A stretch of 64,000 bases of DNA from Dysgonomonas sp. BGC7 (GTDB taxonomy: Bacteria > Bacteroidota > Bacteroidia > Bacteroidales > Dysgonomonadaceae), in contig NZ_CVRP01000007.1 of the NCBI RefSeq assembly GCF_001261735.1, positions 511,711-575,710 on the forward strand. The letters run 5' to 3'. A program made the position numbers and the translations under genes. Under the pieces are notes generated by a model. That model was not told the origin of the DNA. It saw nothing but the letters and a program-made list of their open reading frames with translations, and did no database searches. This document shows positions 16,676 through 26,265 of the stretch, piece by piece. Positions within the stretch are counted from its first letter, which is position 1. Each line of letters starts with the position of its first letter.

Positions 16676-18796
16676 ATGAGAAAAATTCTTTTATTACTTG
16701 CCACATTCTTTTTTGTACTTCTTGTACAGGCAGATGAAGGTATGTGGTTGCTTAAAGAGCTGAACAAGCAAAGTATTGCTCGAATGAAGGAACTGGGCTT
16801 TACATTTCCTACAGATAGTATATATAGCGAAACTAATCCTTCACTGAAGGATGCAGTGGTAATTTTTGGCGGAGGATGTACAGGTGTTGCAGTTTCCGAT
16901 CAAGGCTTGATTTTTACCAATCACCACTGCGGATACGGAAATATTCAGAAATTGAGCTCGGTAGAGCACGATTACCTTAAAGATGGATTCGTTAGTCAGA
17001 CATTTTCTGAAGAGTTACCTGCTGAAGGTTTATCAATTCGCTTCCTTCGCGAAACTCAGGATATAACTGAGTTTGTAATGTCAACTATCTTGCCTGACGA
17101 CACGGAAGAAGCTCGTGAAGCGAAAATAGATTCTATGTCGAACGAATATCTTAAAAAGTATAAGGGTAATGAGTTCGTGCGTGCTCAGGTGGTGCCATTT
17201 TATGCTCACAACAAATATTATGCTGTAATATATGATGTATTTAAAGATGTGCGTCTGGTATTCACACCACCGTCTTCGATCGGTAAATTCGGAGGAGAAA
17301 CAGATAACTGGATGTGGCCTCGTCATACAGGAGACTTTTCTGTATTCAGAGTATATGCAAATAAAAATAATGAAGCAGCTAATTATAGCGAAGACAATAT
17401 CCCTTATCGTCCGAAATATTCTGTGCCGGTATCTATTAAAGGATTTAAAGATAAAGATTATGCTATGACCATTGGCTATCCCGGCAGTACAGAGCGCTAT
17501 CTGTCTTCGTGGGGTATTACGCAGATGGTAGAGTCGGAGCATAAACCTCGTATCGAAGTTCGTGGAGCGAAGCAAGATATCTGGAGAAAAGCAATGAATG
17601 CCAGTGACGCTATCCGTATTAAATATGCCTCGAAATATGCAGGAAGTTCTAACTATTGGAAGAATGCCATGGGGATGAACGAAGCTATTGCAAAACTGGA
17701 TGTAATAAAAGATAAAGAGGAACTGGAAAATAGATTTTCTCAATGGGTGGCATCTTCCGGTAATGGAACTAAATATGGAGATGTTCTGTCTATGTTGAAA
17801 GATGGTTATACTTCTACTATGGATGTTGCGAAGAATCAAACTTATCTGTACGAAACATTTTATATGGGAATAGAAATTACCCGTATGGCTAATACGGCTT
17901 TGTTTGTTAGTAAAATGGAGAATGGAAACAAGGCGGAAGAATTGTCAGGGCGTATGTCTGGTATTTATAAAGATTATGAGCCTGCATTAGACCGCCATGT
18001 CATGCCTGTACTTCTTAAACTATATGCTGAAAGGGTGCCGGCCGAATATATGCCTTCTATCTTTGATAAGATAAAGAAGAAGTTTAAAGGAGATTATGAT
18101 AAGTATGCAGAGTGGTTCTATAAGAATACGAAATTGACATCTTTGGATGGAACGATAAATCTGATAGCGAATGGAAAAGAAAAGGATATAATGAATGATC
18201 CGGCAATAGAACTTGCAAAATCATTAGAGCCTTGTTTGAAACTCCTTAGTGAAGGATCGCAACCATTTATTGCACAAATAGGTAAAGGAGAGCGTCTGTT
18301 TATGGCTGGTCTGATGGAGATGGAGCCGAATAAGACATTTTCTCCTGATGCAAACTTTACTCAGCGTTTGAGTTATGGCTCTGTAGGGGGCTATAAACCG
18401 GCAGATGCGGTAATTTATGAACACTATTCCACCTCGGAGGGAGTGCAGCAAAAAGAAAATGCAGAAGATCCTGAATTTGCTGTTCAGCAGTATATATTAG
18501 ATGATTTGAAAAAAGGAGAGTTTGGTCAATATGCAGCCCCTGATGGCAAAATGCATGTTAACTTCTTATCGAATAACGATATTACAGGAGGAAACTCAGG
18601 TAGCCCTGTATTTAATGGTAATGCTGAACTTATAGGCTTGGCTTTTGATGGCAACTGGGAAGCATTGAGCGGAGATATCGTATTCGAGCCGGAATTGCAA
18701 CGTACAATAAGTGTCGATATTCGTTATGTTCTCTATATTATAGATAAGGTAATGAAATGCCCTCGTATTGTAGATGAACTGAAAGTGATAAAATAA
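16676..18796 (+). CDS. S46 family dipeptidyl-peptidase, DPP7-type
   Basis: 706 residues from ATG 16676; a TTG four codons earlier (16664) is less likely. A signal peptide (MRKILLLLATFFFVLLVQA) sends it to the periplasm. The catalytic His lies in TNHHCGY (about 82-88) and the catalytic Ser is near 641 in GGNSGSPV. S46 enzymes remove N-terminal dipeptides from oligopeptides and feed peptide-based growth. The S1-pocket motif reads FDGNWE, with Gly where DPP11 has Arg (FDRNWE), so a preference for hydrophobic P1 residues (DPP7) is predicted over Asp/Glu. The family difference is from memory of the Porphyromonas enzymes. It is preceded by bipartite element copy 2. Confidence 0.92.
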   Translation: MRKILLLLATFFFVLLVQADEGMWLLKELNKQSIARMKELGFTFPTDSIYSETNPSLKDAVVIFGGGCTGVAVSDQGLIFTNHHCGYGNIQKLSSVEHDYLKDGFVSQTFSEELPAEGLSIRFLRETQDITEFVMSTILPDDTEEAREAKIDSMSNEYLKKYKGNEFVRAQVVPFYAHNKYYAVIYDVFKDVRLVFTPPSSIGKFGGETDNWMWPRHTGDFSVFRVYANKNNEAANYSEDNIPYRPKYSVPVSIKGFKDKDYAMTIGYPGSTERYLSSWGITQMVESEHKPRIEVRGAKQDIWRKAMNASDAIRIKYASKYAGSSNYWKNAMGMNEAIAKLDVIKDKEELENRFSQWVASSGNGTKYGDVLSMLKDGYTSTMDVAKNQTYLYETFYMGIEITRMANTALFVSKMENGNKAEELSGRMSGIYKDYEPALDRHVMPVLLKLYAERVPAEYMPSIFDKIKKKFKGDYDKYAEWFYKNTKLTSLDGTINLIANGKEKDIMNDPAIELAKSLEPCLKLLSEGSQPFIAQIGKGERLFMAGLMEMEPNKTFSPDANFTQRLSYGSVGGYKPADAVIYEHYSTSEGVQQKENAEDPEFAVQQYILDDLKKGEFGQYAAPDGKMHVNFLSNNDITGGNSGSPVFNGNAELIGLAFDGNWEALSGDIVFEPELQRTISVDIRYVLYIIDKVMKCPRIVDELKVIK

Positions 18797-18822
18797 GAGA
18801 TTTCTCTGATCGATAAAAATAG

Positions 18823-18860
18823 AAGAGGTCTGTTTCATGCGAAACAGACCTCTTTGTTTA
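18823..18860. terminator. Terminator between the peptidase and cupin genes
   Basis: A perfect 14-bp stem (arms 18823-18836 and 18841-18854) with loop ATGC is followed by a short T-rich tail. The genes converge here, so it may act in both directions. Confidence 0.85.
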
Positions 18861-18875
18861 TTAGGATACAACTCT

Positions 18876-19232
18876 TTATCGATCTATTGTTTCGTAGAAA
18901 TCGTCTCTGATTGGAGCAAATACATCTATCAGGTCGCCTGCCTCTATGCACACACAGCCATGTATAATATCAGGCTTCGCATAGAATCCGTCTCCTGCTT
19001 CCAATATTCGGGTTTCGTTGTTTATTGTAACTTCAAATTTGCCGGATACAACGTATGTTGTTTGCACGTGGAAGTGTTGATGTTCATAGCCTATAGCTCC
19101 TTTTTCGAACATAACCTTTACCATCATTATTGTATCATCGTACCCTATAAACTGCCGAGTGATACCTTCTCCGGCAGGATATACTTTTTCTTTTGCTCCA
19201 ATAAAGAATGACTTGCTTTGTTTTTTTTTCAT
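18876..19232 (-). CDS. Cupin domain protein (KdgF-like)
   Basis: 118 residues, a single conserved beta-barrel cupin. The metal-site motif HQHFHVQ (H51, H53, H55, Q57) and a later H91 (PDIIHG) give the usual three-His/one-Gln set. GDGFYAKPDIIHG is the second cupin motif. The arrangement is close to KdgF, which converts unsaturated uronates to linear keto sugars, but small cupins are too similar to assign a substrate. No signal peptide is present. It stands alone and faces the peptidase terminator. Confidence 0.75.
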   Translation of the reverse strand: MKKKQSKSFFIGAKEKVYPAGEGITRQFIGYDDTIMMVKVMFEKGAIGYEHQHFHVQTTYVVSGKFEVTINNETRILEAGDGFYAKPDIIHGCVCIEAGDLIDVFAPIRDDFYETIDR

Positions 19233-19588
19233 ATCTTTAGACGTCCTTAATGATTGTAATACTATTGTTTTGTGGTATTGTAACCTTTATTTAATATTGA
19301 GTCCAAAAGTATTAATTTTATTTGTAACTGGTTGTTGCTACGATTGATTAAAGCGGTTTTGTTACTATAATCTTAATAGTGATATAACTTTTTAGAAACA
19401 ATCGTCTATTGTAATATTGGTATATTTGCAGGAGATATTGAGCTATTCATCCAGCTAAAAATAGAAGGATAGTATTGGTTTATGTAGTTTTGTAAATAGG
19501 TGAATAATATTTTATAGTGTAAATTCGTAATTATCTATAGATTGATTATTCTTATCTGAAAATAGGTTTCCTTTGATCTGTCAGAGAT
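19233..19588. promoter_or_regulatory. Divergent intergenic region upstream of the cupin and ECF sigma genes
   Basis: This 356-bp gap has three TAnnTTTG matches: TACTTTTG on the minus strand at 19304-19311 (toward the cupin), and TATATTTG at 19421-19428 and TAGTTTTG at 19485-19492 on the plus strand (toward the sigma factor). None has a good -33 TTTG partner at 19-21 bp, so each is weak evidence. No hairpin or repeat is evident. Confidence 0.4.
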
Positions 19589-20182
19589 ATGTGTGTTAAG
19601 AATCAAATTCAGGATTTAGCTATCTGGAAGGCATTTGTAGATGGAGATAAAGATGCTTATGCTGCTATCTATAAAAGATTTGCTAAAGCTATGTATGTAT
19701 ATGGCCTGCATTATACATCCGATTATGAGTTGATAGAAGATGCTATACATGATATATTTGTGAAAATATATAATGATAGAAAAAAGCTGCCTGAAGTGAA
19801 TAATATAAAATTCTATCTGTTTATTTCCCTGCGTAATACATTATTCAATAGGCTAAGTAAAAATAATGAGACATTCAAACTGGATAAGATAGATCCACTC
19901 TTTTTTGCCTCTTCATATAATATAGAGGAAGAGATTATGCTTAATGAAAAGTCTGAACAAGACCGAAAAATAATAAAGACTATAGAACAATATCTTTCTT
20001 CTCGACAGAAACAGGTTCTTTACTATAAATACGTAGAGCAATTATCGTATAAAGAAATTGCAGATATAATGGGAGTCAATATCCAATCTGCAAAAAATAT
20101 GGTTCAGATTACTCTAAAAAAAATCAGGTCTTTGTTACCCGACTTGGTAACTTTCCCTCTATTCTTCCTTCTATTTTTTTAA
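19589..20182 (+). CDS. RNA polymerase ECF-type sigma-70 factor
   Basis: 197 residues with region 2 (about 20-90, including IEDAIHDIFVKIY) and region 4 (about 135-185, a helix-turn-helix with LSYKEIADIMGVNIQSAKNMV). There is no region 1 or 3, as usual for the ECF group common in Bacteroidetes PULs. It is followed at 87 bp by its probable FecR-type anti-sigma gene and then SusC with an STN domain. The expected circuit is substrate binding at SusC, a signal to FecR, and release of the sigma factor to transcribe the locus. Confidence 0.95.
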   Translation: MCVKNQIQDLAIWKAFVDGDKDAYAAIYKRFAKAMYVYGLHYTSDYELIEDAIHDIFVKIYNDRKKLPEVNNIKFYLFISLRNTLFNRLSKNNETFKLDKIDPLFFASSYNIEEEIMLNEKSEQDRKIIKTIEQYLSSRQKQVLYYKYVEQLSYKEIADIMGVNIQSAKNMVQITLKKIRSLLPDLVTFPLFFLLFF

Positions 20183-20269
20183 CAGCTTAAAATATTTCGA
20201 AAAAAACTAAAAAATAATAGAGTACTTTTTTACTCTATTTATGTCTGTTATAATAAAGGCCAATAAATA

Positions 20270-21463
20270 ATGAAAAACAATTATGAGGAATATACATTCG
20301 ATGAGTTTCTGAGCGATGATTTTTTCCTCGAATCGACATATAACCCCACACCCGAGACCGAACAGTTTTGGAGCAAACTGGTCGATACCGGAAAAATAGA
20401 TGCTGATGTCTTTGCTCGGGCTCGACAATTTATCTTAGAACTGAACGAAAGTAACAAAGAAGTTGCTGACTTCGTAGATAGCCGTATTCCTTTTTTATGG
20501 GAACGTATAGACGAAACCATAAAGGAAAAGAAAAGAAAACTTTATTTAAGATCTGCTATAGCCATTGCTAGTATAGCTGTAGTATTTATTCTCTCTGTTG
20601 TTTTTATCAAACATGGTAATTCTGACATGGACAATGGTCTTTTAACAGAAGAAGTCGATATTCGGCATATAGCAAAGAAAAGTATATCGGATGAAATTCA
20701 GCTTATCAGTTCCGCCGGTGAATTATCTATTCCGGGAGATAGTGCGGTAGTAGATTATAGTCAGGGGGAAAATATTGTAGTAAACGATAAAGTAGTAGAT
20801 AAAAAGTCTCAGAAGCTAGAATATATACAACTTGTAGTTCCCTATGGTAAGAGATCTTCAGTTATTTTATCTGATGGAAGTCAGATTTGGGTTAATGCCG
20901 GAAGTCGTATTGTATATCCTGTTTCGTTCGCTAAGGATGTCAGAGAAATATATGTAGATGGAGAAGTTTATGCAGATATTGTTTCTGATAAAGACCATCC
21001 ATTTATAGTGAAAACGAAAGAAATGGATGTAAAAGTTTTAGGTACTCAATTCAATGTTATGGCTTATGAAAATGAAAAAGCGCATAGTGTTGTTCTTGTC
21101 AAAGGTTCTGTTGAAGTCGAAAATAGAACAGGAAAACAAGAAACAGTTCTGTTAAAACCTAATCAGCTTTTTTATGCTTCAGCAGAACATCGTAGAATAG
21201 AAAATGTAGATGTACTTAGTTATATATCATGGAAAAGTGGTTACAGTCTCTTTAAGAATGAGCGCTTAGGAGTTATTCTTGAGCGTCTTTCCCGTTACTA
21301 TGGCATATCTATCAGTTGCGATGTCGATATTTATGATTTGCGTTGCTCCGGAGGGCTTGATCTTAAGGATAATATAAGTCAAGTGCTGGATGGTATTTGT
21401 CAGTCTGTATCAGTAAAGTATATCAAAGAAAATAATAAATATAAATTTAGTGTTAACCCCTAA
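20270..21463 (+). CDS. FecR family anti-sigma factor
   Basis: 397 residues. The N-terminal cytoplasmic part (1-85) should hold the sigma factor. One membrane helix lies at about 90-110 (IAIASIAVVFILSVVFI). The periplasmic FecR domain is at about 190-290 (VPYGKRSSVILSDGSQIWVNAGS is the family signature), and a C-terminal DUF4974-like domain at about 320-395 can meet the STN domain of the TonB transporter. The arrangement ECF-FecR-SusC is the standard trans-envelope signalling set. Confidence 0.95.
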   Translation: MKNNYEEYTFDEFLSDDFFLESTYNPTPETEQFWSKLVDTGKIDADVFARARQFILELNESNKEVADFVDSRIPFLWERIDETIKEKKRKLYLRSAIAIASIAVVFILSVVFIKHGNSDMDNGLLTEEVDIRHIAKKSISDEIQLISSAGELSIPGDSAVVDYSQGENIVVNDKVVDKKSQKLEYIQLVVPYGKRSSVILSDGSQIWVNAGSRIVYPVSFAKDVREIYVDGEVYADIVSDKDHPFIVKTKEMDVKVLGTQFNVMAYENEKAHSVVLVKGSVEVENRTGKQETVLLKPNQLFYASAEHRRIENVDVLSYISWKSGYSLFKNERLGVILERLSRYYGISISCDVDIYDLRCSGGLDLKDNISQVLDGICQSVSVKYIKENNKYKFSVNP

Positions 21464-21588
21464 AAAAGACTATGCCTATGACAAAATAATATACGAGAAC
21501 AACAAAGGCGAACAATACTCGCAATATTGCCCGCCCTACATTTATGAATATACATTACTGTATAAAACATTAAATAACATACAAATAT

Positions 21589-24500
21589 ATGAAAAGATTT
21601 AACAACTATAAAAGAAAAACACACGGGTTGGTAATAAATCTAAGGGTACTTTTATTTTTCCTTATTTTTATATGTTCCGCAGTCGGATATCTTCAAGCTG
21701 AAAATGATATCCAAAGGTCAACTTACTCCCTTAAGATAGAGAATAAGAAGCTAACAGAAGCTATAGATGTTGTTCAGCGTAAAACTGGATATATATTTTT
21801 TTATCAGGACGAAAGCCTGGATAAAAAGAAAATAGTAAATCTGGCAACATCAAATCAGACTATCCAACAGATACTAGACCGATTATTTGAAGATACTGAT
21901 AATGCCTATTTTATTGATGGGAGACAGGTTTTTGTTCGTAGAAAGAATGAAGTGAAAACTATCCCCACATCTCTCCAAAATCCTAAAATAACAATAAAAG
22001 GTCGAGTCTTAGATGCTCAAGGAGGGGCTGTTATTGGTGCAAGTGTTGTAGAAAAAGGTACAACAAATGGAGTTGTTACCGATGTTGATGGATATTTTAC
22101 TCTTGCTAATATTACGCCAAATGCAGTAATCGCCGTTACATATGTTGGTTTTATGGCTCAAACTGTTGTTGCAAAAGCTGATCAGGTATATAATATACGG
22201 CTGATGGAAGATCCCAAATTAATGGAAGAGGTTGTTGTAATAGGCTATGGTACTCAACGTCGTTCTTTGGTAACAAGTGCTATTAGCAAACTGACAGTGG
22301 ACGAAACAAATCTTCGTCAGGTAACCAGTCCGGGGCAACTTTTAGATGGGCGTATTGCAGGAGTAACAACATCTACAGGTTCTGGAAATTTGGGTTCCGG
22401 AGAGCGAATGAGTATACGCGGAATATCATCGCTTAGTGCAAGCAACGAGCCTTTGTATGTAATAGATGGTATTCCTATTACCAATCAGAATGCTAACCTA
22501 TACGACTTTGGAGAGTCTATGGGGTCATTGTCCACTCTTAATATTACTGATATTGAGTCTATAGAGGTGCTTAAGGACGCTGCATCTGCTGCTATTTATG
22601 GATCGCGGGCTACTAACGGTGTAATAGTCATTACAACAAAATCTGGAAAAGAAGGAAAGTCAGACATACGTGTAAATGTTACTACAGGTTTTACTAAGTT
22701 TCCCAATATAGGAAAAATAAAGATGGCAGACTCCAGTCTTTATATAAGAGATTACAATGAGGGAGTTGCCAACTATAATAAACAATATGGACTATCTATT
22801 GGAAATTCGGGCTACAAGATCCCAATTTCAAACCCTTTTGGTAATTTGCCCGATACAGATTGGATGGATGTTATTACACAAACGGGAACTTTCTATAGTG
22901 TCGATGCTTCTTTTTCGGGCGGAACAAAAAAGACTAAATTTTATATAGGAGCCAATTATACAAATCAGGAAGGAGTTATTAAAACCAATAAAATGGAAAA
23001 AATAAACCTTAAGGCTAAGATTAGTCATGAATTGACTACTTGGCTCGAAGTTGGTGCCAATAACTCGGCAAACTATATGAAGAATAACCAGGTACCCGGT
23101 GCCAATCTGGGCACTACTATTATTGGTCGGGCTATATTGCAACGACCATTCGATCGTCCTTATAAACCAAATGGAGATTATTATGTAGGAGGAACAGATG
23201 AACTTACTTTTCACAATCCTCTACAAATCTTGAACGAGCAGGATTCTTATTTCGAAGATTTAAGATACTTAGGTAATTTTTACGGTTTGTTGAAGTATAA
23301 AAACAAACTATCATGGAAATACTCATTCAATGCCGATGTGCAAAATACATATGATTATACATATTACAATGAAAAACATCCTTATGGCATGGGGTTTGGC
23401 CGATTACTGGATCGTACACGATTGATCAAGAATTTGTTATCAGAGAATGTTATCAATTATAATGATAAGTTTAAAGATTTTTCATTGAACGCAATGGTTG
23501 GACATTCTTTTCAGAAAGTAACAACCACCACAACATATATTGATGCTCGTAATTTCCCTTCACCCTCATTTACAGTAGCCAGTGCTGCGGCAGAAACTAC
23601 TTCATCTACCGGAAAAGGAATCTATGCAATGGAGTCCTATTTCGGTCGTACCACCTTGTCTTATCTCGATAAATATATTCTTACAGGTACATTGCGTACC
23701 GATGGTTCATCTCGTTTTGCTAAGGACTATCGTTGGGGATGGTTTCCGTCAGTCTCCTTAGGTTGGAATATGTCGGAAGAAAAATTTCTGAAAGACCGCG
23801 ATGCTGAAGTTAAATTCCGTGTGAGTTATGGCAAGACAGGAAATCAGGATGGTATTGGCAGTTATGCATATCAGGCCTTGATGTCGGGTGGAACTAATTA
23901 TGGAGGAGCTAGTGGTATAGCAGTATCAACATTCGGAAATGAAATTCTTACATGGGAAAAGGCTGACCAGTATGATGTTGGTTTCGATGTCACACTATTT
24001 AAAGGAAAATTGAATATGATGCTCGACCTATATCAAAAAAATACAAAGGATCTGATCTACAGTATGCCTGTACATGCAACTACGGGAGTAACAAGTATAA
24101 CTTCTAATATAGGGTCTATGCGCAATAGAGGTGGAGAATTTACTGTTAATACTCATTTTAACTTTGGCAAGTTTGAATGGCTCTCTCAATTCAATATTGC
24201 TACCAATAGTAACAAAATAACAGCTTTAATAGGAGATGATGCTCCAATAAGTGTTGGCGGAAATAGAGCTTTGCAGGTAGGAAAAGAGATGGGTGCGTAT
24301 TATATCTTTATCAAAGAAGGTATATATCAGTATGACGGAGAGGTGCCTAAAGAACAATACGAAATAGGAGTAAGGGCTGGAGATGTAAAATGGAGAGATG
24401 TCGATGGTAATGGTATTATCAATGATAATGATCGTGTAGTAACAGGCTCTCCTAATCCTGACTTTTTCGGGGGCTGGAATAATACATTCCGTTACAATGG

Positions 24501-24954
24501 TTTTCAGCTCGATGTATTTTTTTCGTATATGTATGGTAATGACGTTTATGCACAATGGCAAGTGGATGTTGCAAAGCTTGGACATCGTAACGCTGTACTC
24601 AAAGAGCATGCTGAAAATCGTTGGACAGGTCCCGGCTCTACAAATAAATACCCACGGTCTCTCAATGGAGATGCCAACAATACAAGGAACTCGGATAGAT
24701 GGCTCGAAGATGGTTCGTTTATCAGGTTACGTACATTGACTTTAAGTTACAATTTTCCGGCTAAGATGTTGTCGAAAGTATATATGAAATCGCTGCGAGT
24801 ATTTTGTCAGGGAGATAATCTCTTCCTTATAACTAAGTATCCGGGATGGGATCCTCAGGTTAGTAACAATCTTGATCCGCGCTTCCTGAATGTAGATACA
24901 TTTGCTGTGCCTCAACCTCGAACATTTACTATAGGAGCAAATATCAGTTTTTAA
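21589..24954 (+). CDS. SusC/RagA family TonB-linked outer membrane transporter with STN signalling domain
   Basis: 1121 residues. The signal-anchor region is at 15-38. The STN (secretin/TonB N-terminal) domain at about 45-120 contacts the FecR anti-sigma. A carboxypeptidase-regulatory-like beta-sandwich is at about 134-210. A TonB-box-like region and the SusC signature EEVVVIGYGTQRR at about 214-226 are followed by the plug domain (to about 350) and a beta-barrel to the C-terminal aromatic-ended strand (ISF). It imports oligosaccharides or other ligands with its SusD partner, 11 bp downstream. The ligand cannot be read from the sequence. Confidence 0.96.
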   Translation: MKRFNNYKRKTHGLVINLRVLLFFLIFICSAVGYLQAENDIQRSTYSLKIENKKLTEAIDVVQRKTGYIFFYQDESLDKKKIVNLATSNQTIQQILDRLFEDTDNAYFIDGRQVFVRRKNEVKTIPTSLQNPKITIKGRVLDAQGGAVIGASVVEKGTTNGVVTDVDGYFTLANITPNAVIAVTYVGFMAQTVVAKADQVYNIRLMEDPKLMEEVVVIGYGTQRRSLVTSAISKLTVDETNLRQVTSPGQLLDGRIAGVTTSTGSGNLGSGERMSIRGISSLSASNEPLYVIDGIPITNQNANLYDFGESMGSLSTLNITDIESIEVLKDAASAAIYGSRATNGVIVITTKSGKEGKSDIRVNVTTGFTKFPNIGKIKMADSSLYIRDYNEGVANYNKQYGLSIGNSGYKIPISNPFGNLPDTDWMDVITQTGTFYSVDASFSGGTKKTKFYIGANYTNQEGVIKTNKMEKINLKAKISHELTTWLEVGANNSANYMKNNQVPGANLGTTIIGRAILQRPFDRPYKPNGDYYVGGTDELTFHNPLQILNEQDSYFEDLRYLGNFYGLLKYKNKLSWKYSFNADVQNTYDYTYYNEKHPYGMGFGRLLDRTRLIKNLLSENVINYNDKFKDFSLNAMVGHSFQKVTTTTTYIDARNFPSPSFTVASAAAETTSSTGKGIYAMESYFGRTTLSYLDKYILTGTLRTDGSSRFAKDYRWGWFPSVSLGWNMSEEKFLKDRDAEVKFRVSYGKTGNQDGIGSYAYQALMSGGTNYGGASGIAVSTFGNEILTWEKADQYDVGFDVTLFKGKLNMMLDLYQKNTKDLIYSMPVHATTGVTSITSNIGSMRNRGGEFTVNTHFNFGKFEWLSQFNIATNSNKITALIGDDAPISVGGNRALQVGKEMGAYYIFIKEGIYQYDGEVPKEQYEIGVRAGDVKWRDVDGNGIINDNDRVVTGSPNPDFFGGWNNTFRYNGFQLDVFFSYMYGNDVYAQWQVDVAKLGHRNAVLKEHAENRWTGPGSTNKYPRSLNGDANNTRNSDRWLEDGSFIRLRTLTLSYNFPAKMLSKVYMKSLRVFCQGDNLFLITKYPGWDPQVSNNLDPRFLNVDTFAVPQPRTFTIGANISF

Positions 24955-24965
24955 AAAATATAGAT

Positions 24966-26243
24966 ATGAAAAAATATATAGTTATAATAATAAGCTTTGT
25001 ATACATATTGAGCTCTTGTTCCGGACAACTCGATCAGTATTCTTTTTCATCTATATCGCCCGAAGCGGTTACAGAAAAAGATATTCCTGCCATTCGCAAT
25101 GGGATGTATTATAGTGTTCAGAATGATCCGGGAGTGCGTTCGTATATAATGTTCGATATGTTGGGAGGAATACTCCGTACTGCTAATGGAACACCTAAAG
25201 ATATAATAAATGGAACGTTAAGCCCTTTAAATTCATATATTGTTTCCGGCTGGAACGGCTATTTCAGTGCTTTATATCAGGTAAATAATATGATTGCGGT
25301 AAGTAACCGTTTCCCTTCTTCAGAGATAGGAATACAAGCTAAAGGCGAAGCTCATTATCTGAGAGCATATATTTACTTCTGTCTGGTAACCCGTTGGGGA
25401 GACATGCCTATATTGCGTCAGAATACAATGGATAAAGTATCCAGAGATCCTGTTGCAGAAGTGTGGAAGTTTATAGAAGAAGATCTCGATGCTGCTGCAT
25501 CAATACTCGGATCTTCTAAAAATTATTATTATGTTTCTAGAGATGCTGCTATTGCTCTAAAAGCAAGAGCCTTGCTTAGTCAGGGAACATCTGAAAAGAA
25601 AAGACAAGCTGTTGAGTTGGCCGAAAGTCTAATAACTTCGGGTGTATACAAACTAGATAGTTTCGAAAAAATATTCCGTAAAGAGGCTAATAGTGAAATT
25701 ATTTTTGCTTTTGAAAATATTACAGAAGAATCAAGTATCAATATAAGTGACTTATATTATACATATGCTCATCCAAATAAGGGACAAGGGTCATACAGAC
25801 CGACTACAGAGTTGATGGATCTTTTTATTGAAGCAGATAAGCGTAAAGCTATTAGTTTTATAAATATAGCAGGAACTGACTGTATCAATAAATACCCGAG
25901 TGGACAAACAGGTCGCGATCCCGTAATTATTTCCCGTATTGCCGAAATGTATCTGATTAGCGCCGAAGCTCAAGGACGTTCTGCTGGTGTCGGTCGATTG
26001 AATGAATTGCGCCGATTTAGAGGGTTAACTGATATATTTCCAGCTAATGATAATGATTTTATAACAGCAATATTAGATGAACGCAGAAGGGAACTGATGG
26101 GAGAGAATTTTATGTTCCATGACTTGGTAAGAACAGGAAGAGCTAAACAGGAATTAGGACTACTCGATCATCAAATGGTGTTGCCTATACCCGGGCGAGA
26201 ATTGCAGTTGAATCCGAATCTGGCACCGAATATCGGATATTAA
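24966..26243 (+). CDS. SusD/RagB family nutrient-binding outer membrane lipoprotein
   Basis: 425 residues with lipobox LSSC (Cys near 18). The helical SusD core is visible: EAHYLRAYIYFCLVTRWGDMPIL (about 128-150) is the family signature. The C-terminal part ends with ILDERRRELMGENFMFHDLVRTGRA (about 370-394), typical of RagB/SusD. At 425 residues it is shorter than most SusD proteins (about 500-550), so the substrate-facing loops may be reduced. It pairs with the SusC gene 11 bp upstream. Confidence 0.95.
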   Translation: MKKYIVIIISFVYILSSCSGQLDQYSFSSISPEAVTEKDIPAIRNGMYYSVQNDPGVRSYIMFDMLGGILRTANGTPKDIINGTLSPLNSYIVSGWNGYFSALYQVNNMIAVSNRFPSSEIGIQAKGEAHYLRAYIYFCLVTRWGDMPILRQNTMDKVSRDPVAEVWKFIEEDLDAAASILGSSKNYYYVSRDAAIALKARALLSQGTSEKKRQAVELAESLITSGVYKLDSFEKIFRKEANSEIIFAFENITEESSINISDLYYTYAHPNKGQGSYRPTTELMDLFIEADKRKAISFINIAGTDCINKYPSGQTGRDPVIISRIAEMYLISAEAQGRSAGVGRLNELRRFRGLTDIFPANDNDFITAILDERRRELMGENFMFHDLVRTGRAKQELGLLDHQMVLPIPGRELQLNPNLAPNIGY

Positions 26244-26265
26244 CAACTAAAATTTATTGACAATT

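Noticed and set aside
17081-17839. Long minus-strand open frame (252 codons)
   Set aside because: It is antisense to the S46 peptidase gene, whose catalytic motifs are clear, and its product looks like the usual shadow of a coding strand rich in His/Arg/Ile. No start region or neighbours support it.
21464-21588. Possible hairpin GGCG...CGCC between fecR and susC as an attenuator
   Set aside because: Pairing is poor and there is no T run; I could not support a function.
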